Source of the DNA: Agelas oroides
Taxonomy: Eukaryota > Porifera > Demospongiae > Agelasida > Agelasidae
NCBI GenBank assembly: GCA_949130485.1
Contig: OX422194.1
Coordinates: forward strand, 6,797,991-6,861,990
DNA: 64,000 nt
Direction of reading: 5' to 3'
Shown: positions 20,037 through 33,732 of the stretch, in pieces
How the letters are laid out: each line of letters begins with the position of its first letter
How positions within the stretch are numbered: the stretch's first letter is position 1
Position numbers and translations under genes: made by a program
Notes under the pieces: generated by a model
What the model was told of the DNA's origin: nothing
Databases searched by the model: none
Seen by the model: the letters and a program-made list of their open reading frames with translations, nothing else

Positions 20037-21779
20037 CAGAAGATAGACGATTTGCCTTTTTTAGCGACTTGACTGTCAGGCACTTAGCGATGCTTTCCAG
20101 CAAATTTAACGATCCTGTTGCCCATGGAAGCACTCGATAATGTCTGATATGGCTCATGGAGGCCGTTGACTTATCTAACGCGGACATTTCGAGCGTGTCA
20201 TTTGTGCACTTTGAATGTGGCCGCCATTTTATTTCGGGGTCATCCCTACATATGGCGTACTACCGTACGCCATGATATGCTCACGATAAGTTCGTGCGCT
20301 TTCCGTACGTAGCTAAGAAGCTTAACGAGATTTGAGGGTAGGCCCCTCCATGATAAGTGCTAATTAGGCTAGGCCACACCTTTTGACTGACATCATCGGC
20401 TAGAAAGACAGGAAGAGGCGGTACTTATTCGCGGGGTGTATCGTCAATCAGCCGAGGGCTGCCAAACACGAAGCTTTTTCTCGCCCACAGGGAGCAAGCG
20501 TTCTCCATATTTGACTTCAGGTAGGAGTAATAGCTTCAAATAACTTGTAAATCGGTTCATTTTACCGTGGCTGGGGTTATCAGGTGAGAAAATCGGCACC
20601 GTTTCCAACCGCTCGAAGCTACAATGTATAGTCAGCACGAAATGGCTTCAAACAAGTAGAAATGACTTACTACGCACTTATCAGTGATTTAGATAAACTA
20701 GTCCAGCCCATTTGCACCCTATCTATACAAATCAAGCCACTAGAACAGCCAAAGACTTGTTAGCACGCTTGTCACTAAAACCGTTCGAGTCAATAACGTT
20801 GACATGGAACAACTTCCGCGTTAATAAACTGTCATGAATAAAATCACTTCCGCGTTCAAAGGGTTAAGTTCATCCGGACACCCTGAACTGTCCCTGTGTT
20901 GGCCCAAACTTCAACATCTTGTATTAGCTGTGAGCTGTTGGCATGAGCAGTTCCATGCAGTCTGGCTCGAAATGTCACCTGCTGGTCTGAGTCTGGGAAA
21001 CACTGAAAGGCATAATCAGTAATGTACTCAGCATTGAATCCACACTGGCAGAGTCTCTCAGTATTCTGAACCACTGCATTTATGATGTCACTCAGTTTGG
21101 AACCTGTATCACTACCCTACAGTGTAGTAAGTGGCAGTAATTATGATGAATTAAGTACGTACGAGATAGTATTATTGTAAAGCAGTTTAACTTACCACCC
21201 ATGTGCGGCAGGTGCTGGGCAAACCACTCAGCTGCAACTGAAACATAGAGAGTCTACCGACTCTCTGATATCACTGCTGAAAAATAGCAACTATAGGTAG
21301 ATGAACCACTTGTCTATGTATGAGCAATGTGTACATTTTCCCTTCATCAGGAATGGGGTTTTTAAATGGTACAAGTACCACATCTGCATAATACTATAGA
21401 ACAACAAAAGCAACTATTCCTACCAAGACTGTACATACTACACAGTAGTGTGAGTGAGGCTTCGTTTACTTGACACGTCGCTATTATAGCTGCATAATAT
21501 AAACACTATGGCCGCGAAGGCACTTATCGCCCACCCCAGTTGGGATGGGTGTTGGAACAAGTCTTATATGGGCAGTTGACCAGACTCTCCCTCCCTGCGA
21601 GAGTCTGGCTACGTGAGACTAAATCATCCAGGCATTTAGTTCCCTCCCACGTCAACATTATTATTATCGTGTTGATGGTGTAAGACACACACAGCACGGC
21701 TCAGGTGATCTTGTTTCTGTCACAGTGAAAAACTATTTTATGTGACCTCGTGCAGTGGATAGTCGGCATGGTTACAGTT

Positions 21780-21938
21780 TAGTCCCCAGACCCCACCCTC
21801 TCACGAGGAAAAGGGCCTAGTGACCGAGTGCTTTCTTGGTTGTGCCGAGTCAGCAGTCTTGATTCTGAACAAGCCAATGAAATAGCATGTCACCAGAGCC
21901 TTCTCCTTGTGAGAGGGTGGGGTCTGGGGACGAGACTA
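21780..21938. mobile_element. Foldback MITE with TAGTCCCCAGACCCCACCCT ends
   Basis: The left end TAGTCCCCAGACCCCACCCT is reverse-complemented at the right end (AGGGTGGGGTCTGGGGACGA), 159 bp in all. Its copy in unit B is at 46290-46448. Confidence 0.8.
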
Positions 21939-21940
21939 GT

Positions 21941-22080
21941 AGCTGCCTGGCTCAATATAGTCACCAGACCCTTTTCCTCATGAGAGGGTGGGGTCTGGGC
22001 ATGAGACTAGTAGCTGCCTGGCTCAATATAGTCACCAGAACCTTTTCCTCGTGAGAGGGTGGGGTCTGGGCATGAGACTA
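21941..22080. repeat. 71-bp tandem pair derived from the MITE right end
   Basis: Two copies (21941-22011, 22012-22080) begin AGCTGCCTGGCTCAATATAG and end in GAGAGGGTGGGGTCTGGGCA plus TGAGACTA, extending the MITE's right arm. Also present in unit B at 46451-46590. Confidence 0.85.
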
Positions 22081-22301
22081 CCATTATCTGTGCTACAACC
22101 ATTTCATGTAAGAAATGCAGTGAAGTAGCTGGTCTTATCCACATCAGTTCGCAGCTTTGTACTAAACTAGTTTATGTGAGGCATTTGGTTGCACAATTTA
22201 TACAAAACAAGACATGCACTTCTCCATGTGACATGGAGCTGACCAGACTACAAAAATGTGTGTACAATACACGTGAGGGACGTCTAGTCTGTGTGACACA
22301 G

Positions 22302-23278
22302 CTAGGAGGAGCCCGGTCTCTGCTTCTGTTTGATGAGAGCTTCTTTGAAGAGGTCCAGCTTTCCTTGGATCAACCGTACATGCTCTGCAGAGGGAAAGAA
22401 GAACTGTCGCCTGATATGGAATTCCACCCCCTCTCCTCTCCCCCCCACACATACACACAATTAACAGAAGATATACACCAGACTTCCTTCCTGCCTCCCT
22501 CCCTCTCCCCTCACCTCCACCTCTACACACACTCACAGAGTCATTCTGCTTTGTCCACAGCATCTCCTCTAATAAGCACCTTTCTCTGTCCTCCCTCCCT
22601 CACCCCCTCCCCTCTTCCTCCTCCCCCTCCCCCTCCCCCCTCTCTCCCCACACACACTCACTGAGTTGTTCTGCCTTGTCAACAGCATCTCCTCTAATCA
22701 GTTCATTCTTCCTCTTCTTGTCCATTACAATGGAGTCCAGTAGAGCCTTCACCTGCTGCTCCAACTGACACACTAGAAGGGGGTGAGGAGGAGGAGAGGA
22801 TGAGGGGGATGGAGGGAGTGTGCGTGCATGAGGCAGCGAGGAGGGAGTGTGTGTGTGCGAGGCAGGGAGGAGGGAGTGTACCTTCTCTGTCCAGTATCTG
22901 AACTCTGAGTGTGTGAGATGAACTCTTCATCACCTGTTGTACTCGCCAGAAGAACTCTACCTCCGGACACGCATACTGTGTGTGTGTGTGTGTGGTGTGT
23001 GTGTGTGTGTGTGTATGGAGATGGGGGGATGAACTATTAAACTGAATTTCGGCTGATGCTACCTTCCCTCTTCCTCCCTCGCTCCTCTTGCTCTCTTCCT
23101 CTCTCCCTCACTCATCTCCCTCCCTCCCTCCCTCCCTCCCTCCTCTCCCTCCCTCCCTCCTCTCCCTTACCTCTGGACTGTGTTGTCTGAGAATGAAGCC
23201 TCGCTGACACCTGTGAGCCTTCTGCTCAGCCAGTCTCAGAAAGTGGAGATTGTAGACATACTCCCAAGTGGACTCAAT
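22302..23278 (-). CDS. Terminal exons of an unidentified coiled-coil protein, copy A
   Basis: Four minus-strand exons with matching phases: 23278-23171 (36 residues, IESTWEYVYNLHFLRLAEQK at the start), 22975-22882 (YACPEVEFFWRVQQVMKSSS then HTLRVQILDRE), 22772-22662 (CQLEQQVKALLDSIVMDKKR then KNELIRGDAVDKAEQL) and 22384-22302 (HVRLIQGKLDLFKEALIKQK then QRPGSS and TAG). Together ~131 residues, mainly helical, Glu/Lys/Leu-rich and heptad-like. I do not recognise the family. Acceptors are CCCCTAG, CACACACAG, CCTTCTAG and CCCTCTGCAG; donors are GTAAGG, GTACAC and GTGAGT. The next upstream exon would lie beyond 23278, where only G-rich repeat and satellite follow for 22 kb, so this cassette is cut off from its 5' part within unit A. 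Confidence 0.65.
22524..22575 (-). pseudogene. Decayed partial duplicate of a coiled-coil exon end
   Basis: This copies 22650-22701 at an offset of 125 bp, including the LIRGDAVDKAE codons and the donor-side CACACACACTCAC. In this copy the codon after GAA becomes TGA. It sits inside the intron between exons 22662 and 22384. The same arrangement is present in unit B. Confidence 0.7.
22976..23013. repeat. (GT)n microsatellite at a splice acceptor
   Basis: On the minus strand this is a CACACA run ending directly at the acceptor of exon 22975-22882. Its length differs between units A and B. Confidence 0.9.
23088..23165. repeat. (CTCC)n/(CCCT)n tract
   Basis: CCTCCCTCCCTC tandem run; its length differs between the two duplication units. 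Confidence 0.85.
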
Positions 23279-23279
23279 C

Positions 23280-23540
23280 TAGGGGAGGGAGAAGAAGGGC
23301 AAGATAGAGAGGAGGGAGAGGAGATGAGAGGAGGGGAGGGGAGGGGAGAGGAGGGGAGGGGAGGGGAGGGGAGGGGAGGGGAGGGGAGGGGAGGGGAGGG
23401 GAGGGGAGGGGAGGGGAGGGGAGGGGAGGGGAGGGGAGGGGAGGGGAGGGAGCGGAGGGGAGGGGAGGGGAGGGGAGGAGAGGGGAGGGGAAGGAGAGGG
23501 GAGGAAAGAGGAGAGGAGAGGAGAGGAGGGGAGTGGGGTT
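23280..23540. repeat. (GGGGA)n array
   Basis: GGGGA/GGAGA repeats for ~250 bp form the boundary between the coiled-coil exon and the satellite. They give arbitrary open frames on both strands. The copy in unit B is at about 47800-48058. Confidence 0.97.
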
Positions 23541-25099
23541 AGGAGACATCATCAGACATTATGAGACAGCATGAGACACTATGAAACAATGAGAGACATC
23601 ATGAGACAGCATGAGACTCTAGGAGACACTATGGATGCAATGCGACTCTCACACAGCATAAGATACTGAGACAATAGGAGACATCATGAGACATTATCAG
23701 ACACTATGAGACATTATGGCACAGCAGGAGACATCATGAGACATTGTGAGACACTATGAGAAAATAAGAGATATCATGAGACATTATGAGACAGCATGAG
23801 ACATGAGACATTATAGATCCAATGGGACTGTATGAGACAGCATGAGACACTCACACAATAGGAGACATCGTGAGGCACTATGAGACACTATGAGGCACTA
23901 TGAGACACCATCAGATATTATGGGACATCATGAGGCATCATGAGACAGCATGACACACTGAGACAGTAGGAGACATCATGAGACATTATGAGACACTATG
24001 AGATATCCTGAGACATTGTGAGCCAGTATGAGACACTATGATACATCATGTGACATTATGAGACAGCATGAGACACTATGAGACATTATGGATGCAATGG
24101 AACTTTATGAGACAGCACGAAACTATGAGACAATAGGAGACATCATGAGACACTATGAGAAATCAAGAGACACTATGAGACAGCATGAGACACTACGAGA
24201 CATTATTGATGCAATGGGAGAGTATGAGACAGCATGAGACACAATCAGACAATACGAGACATTATGAGACATTTTGAGACAGTATGAGACACTACGAGAT
24301 ATTATGGACGCAATGAGCCTGTATGACACAGCATAAGATACTGAGACAATAGGAGATATCATGAGAGATCATGAGACACCATGGGACATCATGAGACATT
24401 ATGAGACACTATGAGACATCTTGAGACATTAAGACTGCATAAGACACTACTAGACATTATGAGAGTCAATGGGACTGTATGAAACAGCATGAGACACTGT
24501 GAGACAATAGGAGACATCATGAGATATTATGAGACACTATGAGACATCATGAGATATTATGAGAAGGCATGAGACACTATCAGCCAATAAGAGACATCAT
24601 GAGACATCATGAGACATCATGAGACAGCATGAGACATTATGAGACATTATGGATGAAATGGGACTGTATGAGACAGCATGAGACACTATGAGACAATAGG
24701 AGACATCATCAGACATTATGAGACAGCATGAGACACTATGGGACAATGACAGACATCATGAGACGTCATGAGACAGCACGAGACTCTAGGAGACATTATG
24801 GATCCAATGCGACTCTATGACACAGGATACGATACTGAGACAATAGGAGACATCACGAGACATTATGACACACTATAAGACATCATCAGACATTATGAGA
24901 CAGCATGAGACACTACGAGACATTATAGATGCAATGGGACTTGTATGAGACAGCATGAGACACTGAGACAATAGGAGACATCATCAGACATTATGAGACA
25001 GTATGAAACACTATTTGCCAATAAGAGACATCATGAGACATGATGAGACAGCATTAGACATTATGAGACATTATGGATGAAATGGGACTGTATGAGACA

Positions 25100-26720
25100 G
25101 CATGAGACACTATGAGACAATAGGAAACATCATCAGACATGAGACAGCATGAGACACTATGAAACAATGGTAGACATCATGAGACGTCATGAGACAGCAG
25201 AGACTCTAGGAGACACTATGGATGCAATGCGACTCTATGACACAGCATAAGATACTGAGACAATCAAGAGGAGACATCATGAGACATTATGAGACAGCAT
25301 GAGACACTACAAGACATTATAGATGAAATGGGACTGTATGAGACAGCATGAGACACTGAGACAAAAGGAGACATGAGACATTATGAGACAGCATGAAACA
25401 CTACTAGCCAATAAGAGACATCATGAGACATCATGAGACAGCATGAGACATTATGAGACATTATGGATGAAATGGGACTGTATGAGACAGCATGAGACAC
25501 TGAGACAAAAGGAGACATCATGAGACATTATGAGACAGCATGGGACACTATGAAACAATGATAGACATCATGAGACGTCATGAGACAGCAGAGACTCTAG
25601 GAGACACTATGGATGCAATGCGACTCTATGACACAGCATAAAATACTGAGACAATCAATAGGAGACATCATGAGACATTATGAGACACTACTAGACATCA
25701 TGAGACATTATGAGACAGCATGAGACACTACAAGACATTATAGATGCAATGGGACTGTATGAGACAGCATGAGACACTGAGACAAAAGGAGACATCATGA
25801 GACATTATGAGACAGCATGAAACACTACTAGCCAATAAGAGACATCATGAGACATGATGAGACAGCATTAGACATTATGAGACATTATGGATGAAATGGG
25901 ACTGTATGAGACAGCATGAGACACTATGAGACAATAGGAAACATCATCAGACATGAGACAGCATGAGACACTATGAAACAATGGTAGACATCATGAGACG
26001 TCATGAGACAGCAGAGACTCTAGGAGACACTATGGATGCAATGCGACTCTATGACACAGCATAAGATACTGAGACAATCAAGAGGAGACATCATGAGACA
26101 TTATGAGACAGCATGAGACACTACAAGACATTATAGATGAAATGGGACTGTATGAGACAGCATGAGACACTGAGACAAAAGGAGACATCATGAGACATTA
26201 TGAGACAGCATGAAACACTACTAGCCAATAAGAGACATCATGAGACATCATGAGACAGCATGAGACATTATGAGACATTATGGATGAAATGGGACTGTAT
26301 GAGACAGCATGAGACACTGAGACAAAAGGAGACATCATGAGACATTATGAGACAGCATGGGACACTATGAAACAATGATAGACATCATGAGACGTCATGA
26401 GACAGCAGAGACTCTAGGAGACACTATGGATGCAATGCGACTCTATGACACAGCATAAAATACTGAGACAATCAATAGGAGACATCATGAGACATTATGA
26501 GACACTACTAGACATCATGAGACATTATGAGACAGCATGAGACACTACAAGACATTATAGATGCAATGGGACTGTATGAGACAGCATGAGACACTGAGAC
26601 AAAAGGAGACATCATGAGACATTATGAGACAGCATGAAACACTACTAGCCAATAAGAGACATCATGAGACATGATGAGACAGCATGAGACATTATGAGAC
26701 ATTATGGATGAAATGGCACT
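25100..26720. repeat. ~0.81-kb tandem duplication inside the satellite (unit A only)
   Basis: Landmark GTAGACATCATGAGACGTCA at 25170 recurs at 25984, and ATAGACATCATGAGACGTCA at 25561 recurs at 26378 (offsets 814 and 817). Unit B has a single copy (49690-50090), consistent with the 817-bp drop in inter-unit offset. Confidence 0.85.
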
Positions 26721-26844
26721 GTATGAGACAGCATGTGACACTGACACAATAGGAGACATCATGAGGCAGTATGAGACACTATGAGGCACTATGAGACACT
26801 ACGAGATATTATGGGACATCATGAGACAGCATGACACACTCCGA

Positions 26845-29800
26845 GACATTATGGATGCAATGGGACTGTATGAGACAGCATGAGACATGAGACACTATGA
26901 GACAATAGGAGACGTCATGAGGTATTATGAGACAGCATGAGACAGTACGAGACATTATAGATCCAATGCGACTGTATGAGACAGCATGAGACACTGACAC
27001 AATAGGAGACATTATGAGGCAGTATGAGACAGTATGAGACACTATGAGACACCATGAGATATTATGGGACATCATGAGACAGCATGACACACTACGAGAC
27101 ATTATGGATGCAATGGGACTATATGAGACAGCATGAGAAACTGCGACAATAGGAGACCACATGAGACATTATGAGACATTATGAGACAGTATGAGACACT
27201 ATGAGACACTATGAGACAATAAGAGACATCATGAGACATTATGATACAGCATGAGACATTACGAGACATTATGAATGCGATGGGACTGTATGATACAGCA
27301 TGGGACACTGACACAATAGGGGACATTGTGAGGCAGTATTAGACACTATGAGGCACTATTAGACACCATGAGATATTATGGGAGATCATGAGACAGCATG
27401 ACACACTACGAGACATTATGGATGAAATGGGACTGTATGAGACAGCATGAGAAACTGCGACAATAGGAGAGTACATGAGACATTATGAGAGAGTATAAGA
27501 CACTATGAGACAATAAGAGACATCATGAGACAATAAGAGACATCATGAGACATTATGAGAGGGCATGAGACACTAGGAGACATTATGAGATGCAATGGGA
27601 CTGTATGAGACAGCATGAGACACTGACACAATAATAGGAGACATCGTAAGGCACTATGAGACACTATGAGGCACTATCAGACACCATGAGATATTACGAG
27701 ACAGCATGAGACACTGAGACAATAGGAAACACTATGAGACACCATGAGACATCATGAGACAGCATGAGGTACTACGAGACATTATGGATGCGATGGGACT
27801 GCATGAGACCGCATGAGACACCATGAGACAACAGGAGACATTGTGAGGCAGTATGAGACATCTTGAGGCATTATGACACAGCACGAGACACTGAGACAAT
27901 AAGAGACATCATGAGACATTATGAGAGAGCATGAGACACTACGAGACATATGAGAAGCAATGGGACTTTATAAGACAGTATGAGAAACTATGAGACAATA
28001 GGAGACATCACGTGACTTTATGAGAGAGAATGAGACATTATGGATGCAATGGGACTGTATGAGACAGCATGAGACACTATGAGACAATAGGAGACATCAT
28101 CAGACATTATGAGACAGAATGAGACATTATGGATGCAATGGGACTGCATGAGACAGCATGAGACACAGACAATAGGAGACATCATGAGGCATTATAAGAC
28201 ACTATGAGACATCATGAGACATTGTGAGACAGCATGAGACACTATGAGACATTATAGATCCAATGGGAGTGTATGAGACAGCATGAGACACTATGAGGCA
28301 CTATGAGACACCATGAGATATTATGGGAGATCATGAGACAGCATGACACACTACGAGACATTATGGATGCAATGGGACTGTATGAGACAGCATGAGACAT
28401 GAGACACTATGAGACAATAGGAGACATCATGAGATATTATGAGGCAGTATGAGACACTACGAGACATTATAGATCCAATGGGACTGTATGAGACAGCATG
28501 AGATACTGACACAATAGGAGACATCGTAAGGCACTATGAGACACTATGAGGCACTATGAGACAGCATGAGATATTATGGGACATCATGAGACAGCATGGC
28601 ACACTGAAACAGTAGGAGACATCATGAGACATTATGAGACACCATGAGACATCCTGAGACATTGTGAGACAGTATGAGACACTATGATACATCATGAGAT
28701 TTTATCAGACAGCACAAGAAACTATGAGACGTTATGGATGCAATGGGACTTTACGAGACAGCACGAGACTATGACAGAATAGGAGACATCATGAGACACT
28801 ATGAGAAATCAAGAGATACTATGAGACAGCGTGAGACACTACGAAACATTATTGATGCAATGGGACAGTATGAAACAGCATGAGACACAATGTGACAATA
28901 GGAGACATCATGAGACATTATGAGACATCTTGAGACATTAAGACGACATAACGCACTATGAGATTCAATGGGACTGTATGACACAGCATGAGACACTGCA
29001 AGACAATAGGAGACATCATGCGATATTATGAGACACTACGAGACATCATGAGACATTATGAGACAGCATGAGGTACTACGAGACATTATGGATACAATGG
29101 GACTGTATGAGGCAGCATGAGAAACTGAGACAATAGGAGACCACATCAGACATTATGAGACACCATGAGGCATCATGTGACATTATGAGACAGCATGAGA
29201 CACTATGAGACATTATGGATGCAATGGGACTTTATGAGACAGCACGTGACTATGAGACAATAGGAGACATCATGAGACACTATGAGAAATCAAGAGACAC
29301 TATGAGACAGCATGAGACAGTATGAGACAGCATGAGACACAATGACACAATACGAGACATTATGAGAGACAGTATGAGACACTACGAGATATTATGGACG
29401 CAATGAGCCTTTATGAGACAGCATAAGATACTGAGACAATAGGAGACATCATGAGACATCATGAGAGATCATGAGACACCATGGGACATCATGAGACATT
29501 ATGAGACACTATGAGACATCTTGAGACATTAAGACTGCATAAGACACTACTAGACATTATGAGATTCAATGGGACTGTATGAAACAGCATGAGACACTGT
29601 GAGAAAATAGGAGACATCATGAGATATTATGAGACACTATGAGACATCATGAGATATTATGAGGCGGCATGAGACACTATCAGCCAATAAGAGACATCAT
29701 GAGACATCATGAGACGGCATGAGACATTACGAGACAGTATGGATGCGATGGGATTGTATGATACAGCATGAGACACCTACACAATAGGAGACATCGTGCG

Positions 29801-32800
29801 GCAATATGAGACATATGAGGCACTATGACACACCATGAGATATTATAGGAAATCATGAGAGAGCATGACACACTACGAGACATTATGGATGCAATGGGAC
29901 TGTATGAGACAGCATGAGACATGAGACACTATGAGACAATAGGAGACGTCATGAGGTATTATGAGACAGCATGAGACAGTACGAGACATTATAGATCCAA
30001 TGGGACTGTATGAGACAGCATGAGACACTGACACAATAGGAGACATTATGAGGCAGTATGAGACAGTATGAGACACTATGAGACACCATGAGATATTATG
30101 GGACATCATGAGACAGCATGACACACTACGAGACATTATGGATGCAATGGGACTATATGAGACAGCATGAGAAACTGCGACAATAGGAGACCACATGAGA
30201 CATTATGAGACATTATGAGACAGTATGAGACACTATGAGACACTATGAGACAATAAGAGACATCATGAGACATTATGATACAGCATGAGACATTACGAGA
30301 CATTATGAATGCGATGGGACTGTATGATACAGCATGGGACACTGACACAATAGGGGACATTGTGAGGCAGTATTAGACACTATGAGGCACTATTAGACAC
30401 CATGAGATATTATGGGAGATCATGAGACAGCATGACACACTACGAGACATTATGGATGAAATGGGACTGTATGAGACAGCATGAGAAACTGCGACAATAG
30501 GAGAGTACATGAGACATTATGAGAGAGTATAAGACACTATGAGACAATAAGAGACATCATGAGACAATAAGAGACATCATGAGACATTATGAGAGGGCAT
30601 GAGACACTAGGAGACATTATGAGATGCAATGGGACTGTATGAGACAGCATGAGACACTGACACAATAATAGGAGACATCGTAAGGCACTATGAGACACTA
30701 TGAGGCACTATCAGACACCATGAGATATTACGAGACAGCATGAGACACTGAGACAATAGGAAACATATGAGAGACACCATGAGACATCATGAGACAGCAT
30801 GAGGTACTACGAGACATTATGGATGCGATGGGACTGCATGAGACCGCATGAGACACCATGAGACAACAGGAGACATTGTGAGGCAGTATGAGACATCTTG
30901 AGGCATTATGACACAGCACGAGACACTGAGACAATAAGAGACATCATGAGACATTATGAGAGAGCATGAGACACTACGAGACATATGAGAAGCAATGGGA
31001 CTTTATAAGACAGTATGAGAAACTATGAGACAATAGGAGACATCACGTGACTTTATGAGAGAGAATGAGACATTATGGATGCAATGGGACTGTATGAGAC
31101 AGCATGAGACACTATGAGACAATAGGAGACATCATCAGACATTATGAGACAGAATGAGACATTATGGATGCAATGGGACTGCATGAGACAGCATGAGACA
31201 CAGACAATAGGAGACATCATGAGGCATTATAAGACACTATGAGACATCATGAGACATTGTGAGACAGCATGAGACACTATGAGACATTATAGATCCAATG
31301 GGAGTGTATGAGACAGCATGAGACACTATGAGGCACTATGAGACACCATGAGATATTATGGGAGATCATGAGACAGCATGACACACTACGAGACATTATG
31401 GATGCAATGGGACTGTATGAGACAGCATGAGACATGAGACACTATGAGACAATAGGAGACATCATGAGATATTATGAGGCAGTATGAGACACTACGAGAC
31501 ATTATAGATCCAATGGGACTGTATGAGACAGCATGAGATACTGACACAATAGGAGACATCGTAAGGCACTATGAGACACTATGAGGCACTATGAGACAGC
31601 ATGAGATATTATGGGACATCATGAGACAGCATGGCACACTGAAACAGTAGGAGACATCATGAGACATTATGAGACACCATGAGACATCCTGAGACATTGT
31701 GAGACAGTATGAGACACTATGATACATCATGAGATTTTATCAGACAGCACAAGAAACTATGAGACGTTATGGATGCAATGGGACTTTACGAGACAGCACG
31801 AGACTATGACAGAATAGGAGACATCATGAGACACTATGAGAAATCAAGAGATACTATGAGACAGCGTGAGACACTACGAAACATTATTGATGCAATGGGA
31901 CAGTATGAAACAGCATGAGACACAATGTGACAATAGGAGACATCATGAGACATTATGAGACATCTTGAGACATTAAGACGACATAACGCACTATGAGATT
32001 CAATGGGACTGTATGACACAGCATGAGACACTGCAAGACAATAGGAGACATCATGCGATATTATGAGACACTACGAGACATCATGAGACATTATGAGACA
32101 GCATGAGGTACTACGAGACATTATGGATACAATGGGACTGTATGAGGCAGCATGAGAAACTGAGACAATAGGAGACCACATCAGACATTATGAGACACCA
32201 TGAGGCATCATGTGACATTATGAGACAGCATGAGACACTATGAGACATTATGGATGCAATGGGACTTTATGAGACAGCACGTGACTATGAGACAATAGGA
32301 GACATCATGAGACACTATGAGAAATCAAGAGACACTATGAGACAGCATGAGACAGTATGAGACAGCATGAGACACAAGGTCACAATACGAAACATTATGA
32401 GAGACAGTATGAGACACTACGAGATATTATGGACGCAATGAGCCTTTATGAGACAGCATAAGATACTGAGACAATAGGAGACATCATGAGACATCATGAG
32501 AGATCATGAGACACCATGGGACATCATGAGACATTATGAGACACTATGAGACATCTTGAGACATTAAGACTGCATAAGACACTACTAGACATTATGAGAT
32601 TCAATGGGACTGTATGAAACAGCATGAGACACTGTGAGAAAATAGGAGACATCATGAGATATTATGAGACACTATGAGACATCATGAGATATTATGAGGC
32701 GGCATGAGACACTATCAGCCAATAAGAGACATCATGAGACATCATGAGACAGCATGAGACATTACGAGACAGTATGGATGCGATGGGATTGTATGATACA

Positions 32801-32914
32801 GCATGAGACACCTACACAATAGGAGACATCGTGCGGCAATATGAGACATATGAGGCACTATGAGACACCATGAGATATTATAGGAAATCATGAGACAGCA
32901 TGACACACTACGAG
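26845..32914. repeat. ~3.035-kb tandem duplication inside the satellite (unit A only)
   Basis: 26845-29879 and 29880-32914 match at offset 3034-3035 with few differences. Unit B lacks about 4.56 kb here, jumping from the equivalent of ~28310 to ~32870 (B position ~52020). Confidence 0.88.
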
Positions 32915-33732
32915 ACATTATGGATGCAATGGGACTGTATGAGACAGCATGAGACATGAGACACTATGAGACAATAGGAGACAACATGAGATATTATGAG
33001 GCAGTATGAAACACTACAAGACATTATAGATCCAATGGGACTGTATGAGACAGCATGAGACACTGACACAATAGGAGACATCGTGAGGTACTATGAGACA
33101 CTATGAGGCACTATGAGACAGCATGAGATATTATGGGACATCATGAGACAGCATGACACACTGAGACAGTAGGAGACATCATGAGACATTATGAGACACC
33201 ATGAGACATCCTGAGACATTGTGAGACAATATGAGACACTATGATACATCATGTGATTTTATCAGACAGCACAAGACACTATGAGATATTATGGATGCAA
33301 TGGGACTTTACGAGACAGCATGAGACTATGAGAAAATAGGAGACATCATGAGACACTATGAGAAGTCAAGAGATACTATGAGACAGCATGAGACACTTCG
33401 AGACATTATTGATGCAATGGGACAGTATGAAACAGCATGAGACACAATGAGACAATAGGAGACATTATGAGACAGTATGAGACACTACCAGATATTATAG
33501 CCTGTATCAGACAGCATAAGATACTGAGACAATAGGAGACATCATGAGACATTATGAGACATCTTGAGACATTAAGATGGCATTAGACACTATGAGATTC
33601 AATGGGACTGTATGACACAGCATGAGACACTGCGAGACAATAGGAGACATCATGCGATACTATGAGACACTATGAGACATCATGAGACATTATGAGACAG
33701 CATGAGGTACTACGAGACATTATGGATGCAAT

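Larger units (their letters stand above)
18368..20863. mobile_element. piggyBac-type element 2 (TTAA target), CCCTCTGAACGCGG ends
   Basis: 2496 bp between TTAA at 18364-18367 and TTAA at 20864-20867. The ends are CCCTCTGAACGCGG and CCGCGTTCAAAGGG, inverted with one mismatch; CCCT-starting ends are classical for piggyBac. The left end is followed by two GCGG(T/C)GACCATATATA copies. It shares the central TTAA with element 1. No full transposase could be read; one short basic frame lies on the minus strand. Probably non-autonomous. Confidence 0.8.
16844..21237 (-). pseudogene. Single-pass membrane receptor-like gene, exon split by two TTAA elements and frame-broken
   Basis: Minus-strand exons: 21237-21196 (LQLSGLPSTCRTWV); 21116-20864 continuing at 17389-17198; and 17045-16844 (stop TGA at 16844-16846). 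The ectodomain contains RLCQCGFNAEYITDYAFQCF and VTFRARLHGTAHANSSQL, resembling uncharacterised demosponge membrane proteins (recollection, not a search). Deleting everything between the two TTAA sites restores one frame: ...QGVRMN then LNLCPVAISSFEDPQCPDE, then a membrane segment AAIVGGVVAIVLIFAVTVLP. At 17241-17246 the frame then hits TGA. One base more would continue it into a basic stretch MTKNRKYKYSIDQDL, whose phase alone fits the next exon (RQPAKWNDV). The tail has tyrosine motifs YKLV and YDTI. Upstream exons (signal peptide) were not found. It is either a pseudogene or a haplotype or assembly with an insertion. Confidence 0.6.
21238..22301. other. Non-coding spacer with foldback elements
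   Basis: Between the first visible receptor exon and the stop of the coiled-coil gene. It holds a 29-bp hairpin at 21580-21608 (CCAGACTCTC inverted), a foldback element 21780-21938 and two tandem partial copies 21941-22080. Receptor upstream exons would be expected here but none could be supported. Confidence 0.6.

Noticed and set aside
22059-22664. 201-codon plus-strand frame containing LVCVTQLGGARSLLLFDESF (and its 236-codon copy at 46569)
   Set aside because: The opposite strand gives four phase-compatible exons with good splice sites and a natural stop, so the plus-strand frame is read as antisense of the last exon plus simple repeat.
23180-23552. Gly/Glu/Arg-rich and Pro/Ser/Leu-rich frames over the G-rich array
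   Set aside because: Translation of (GGGGA)n; no independent support.
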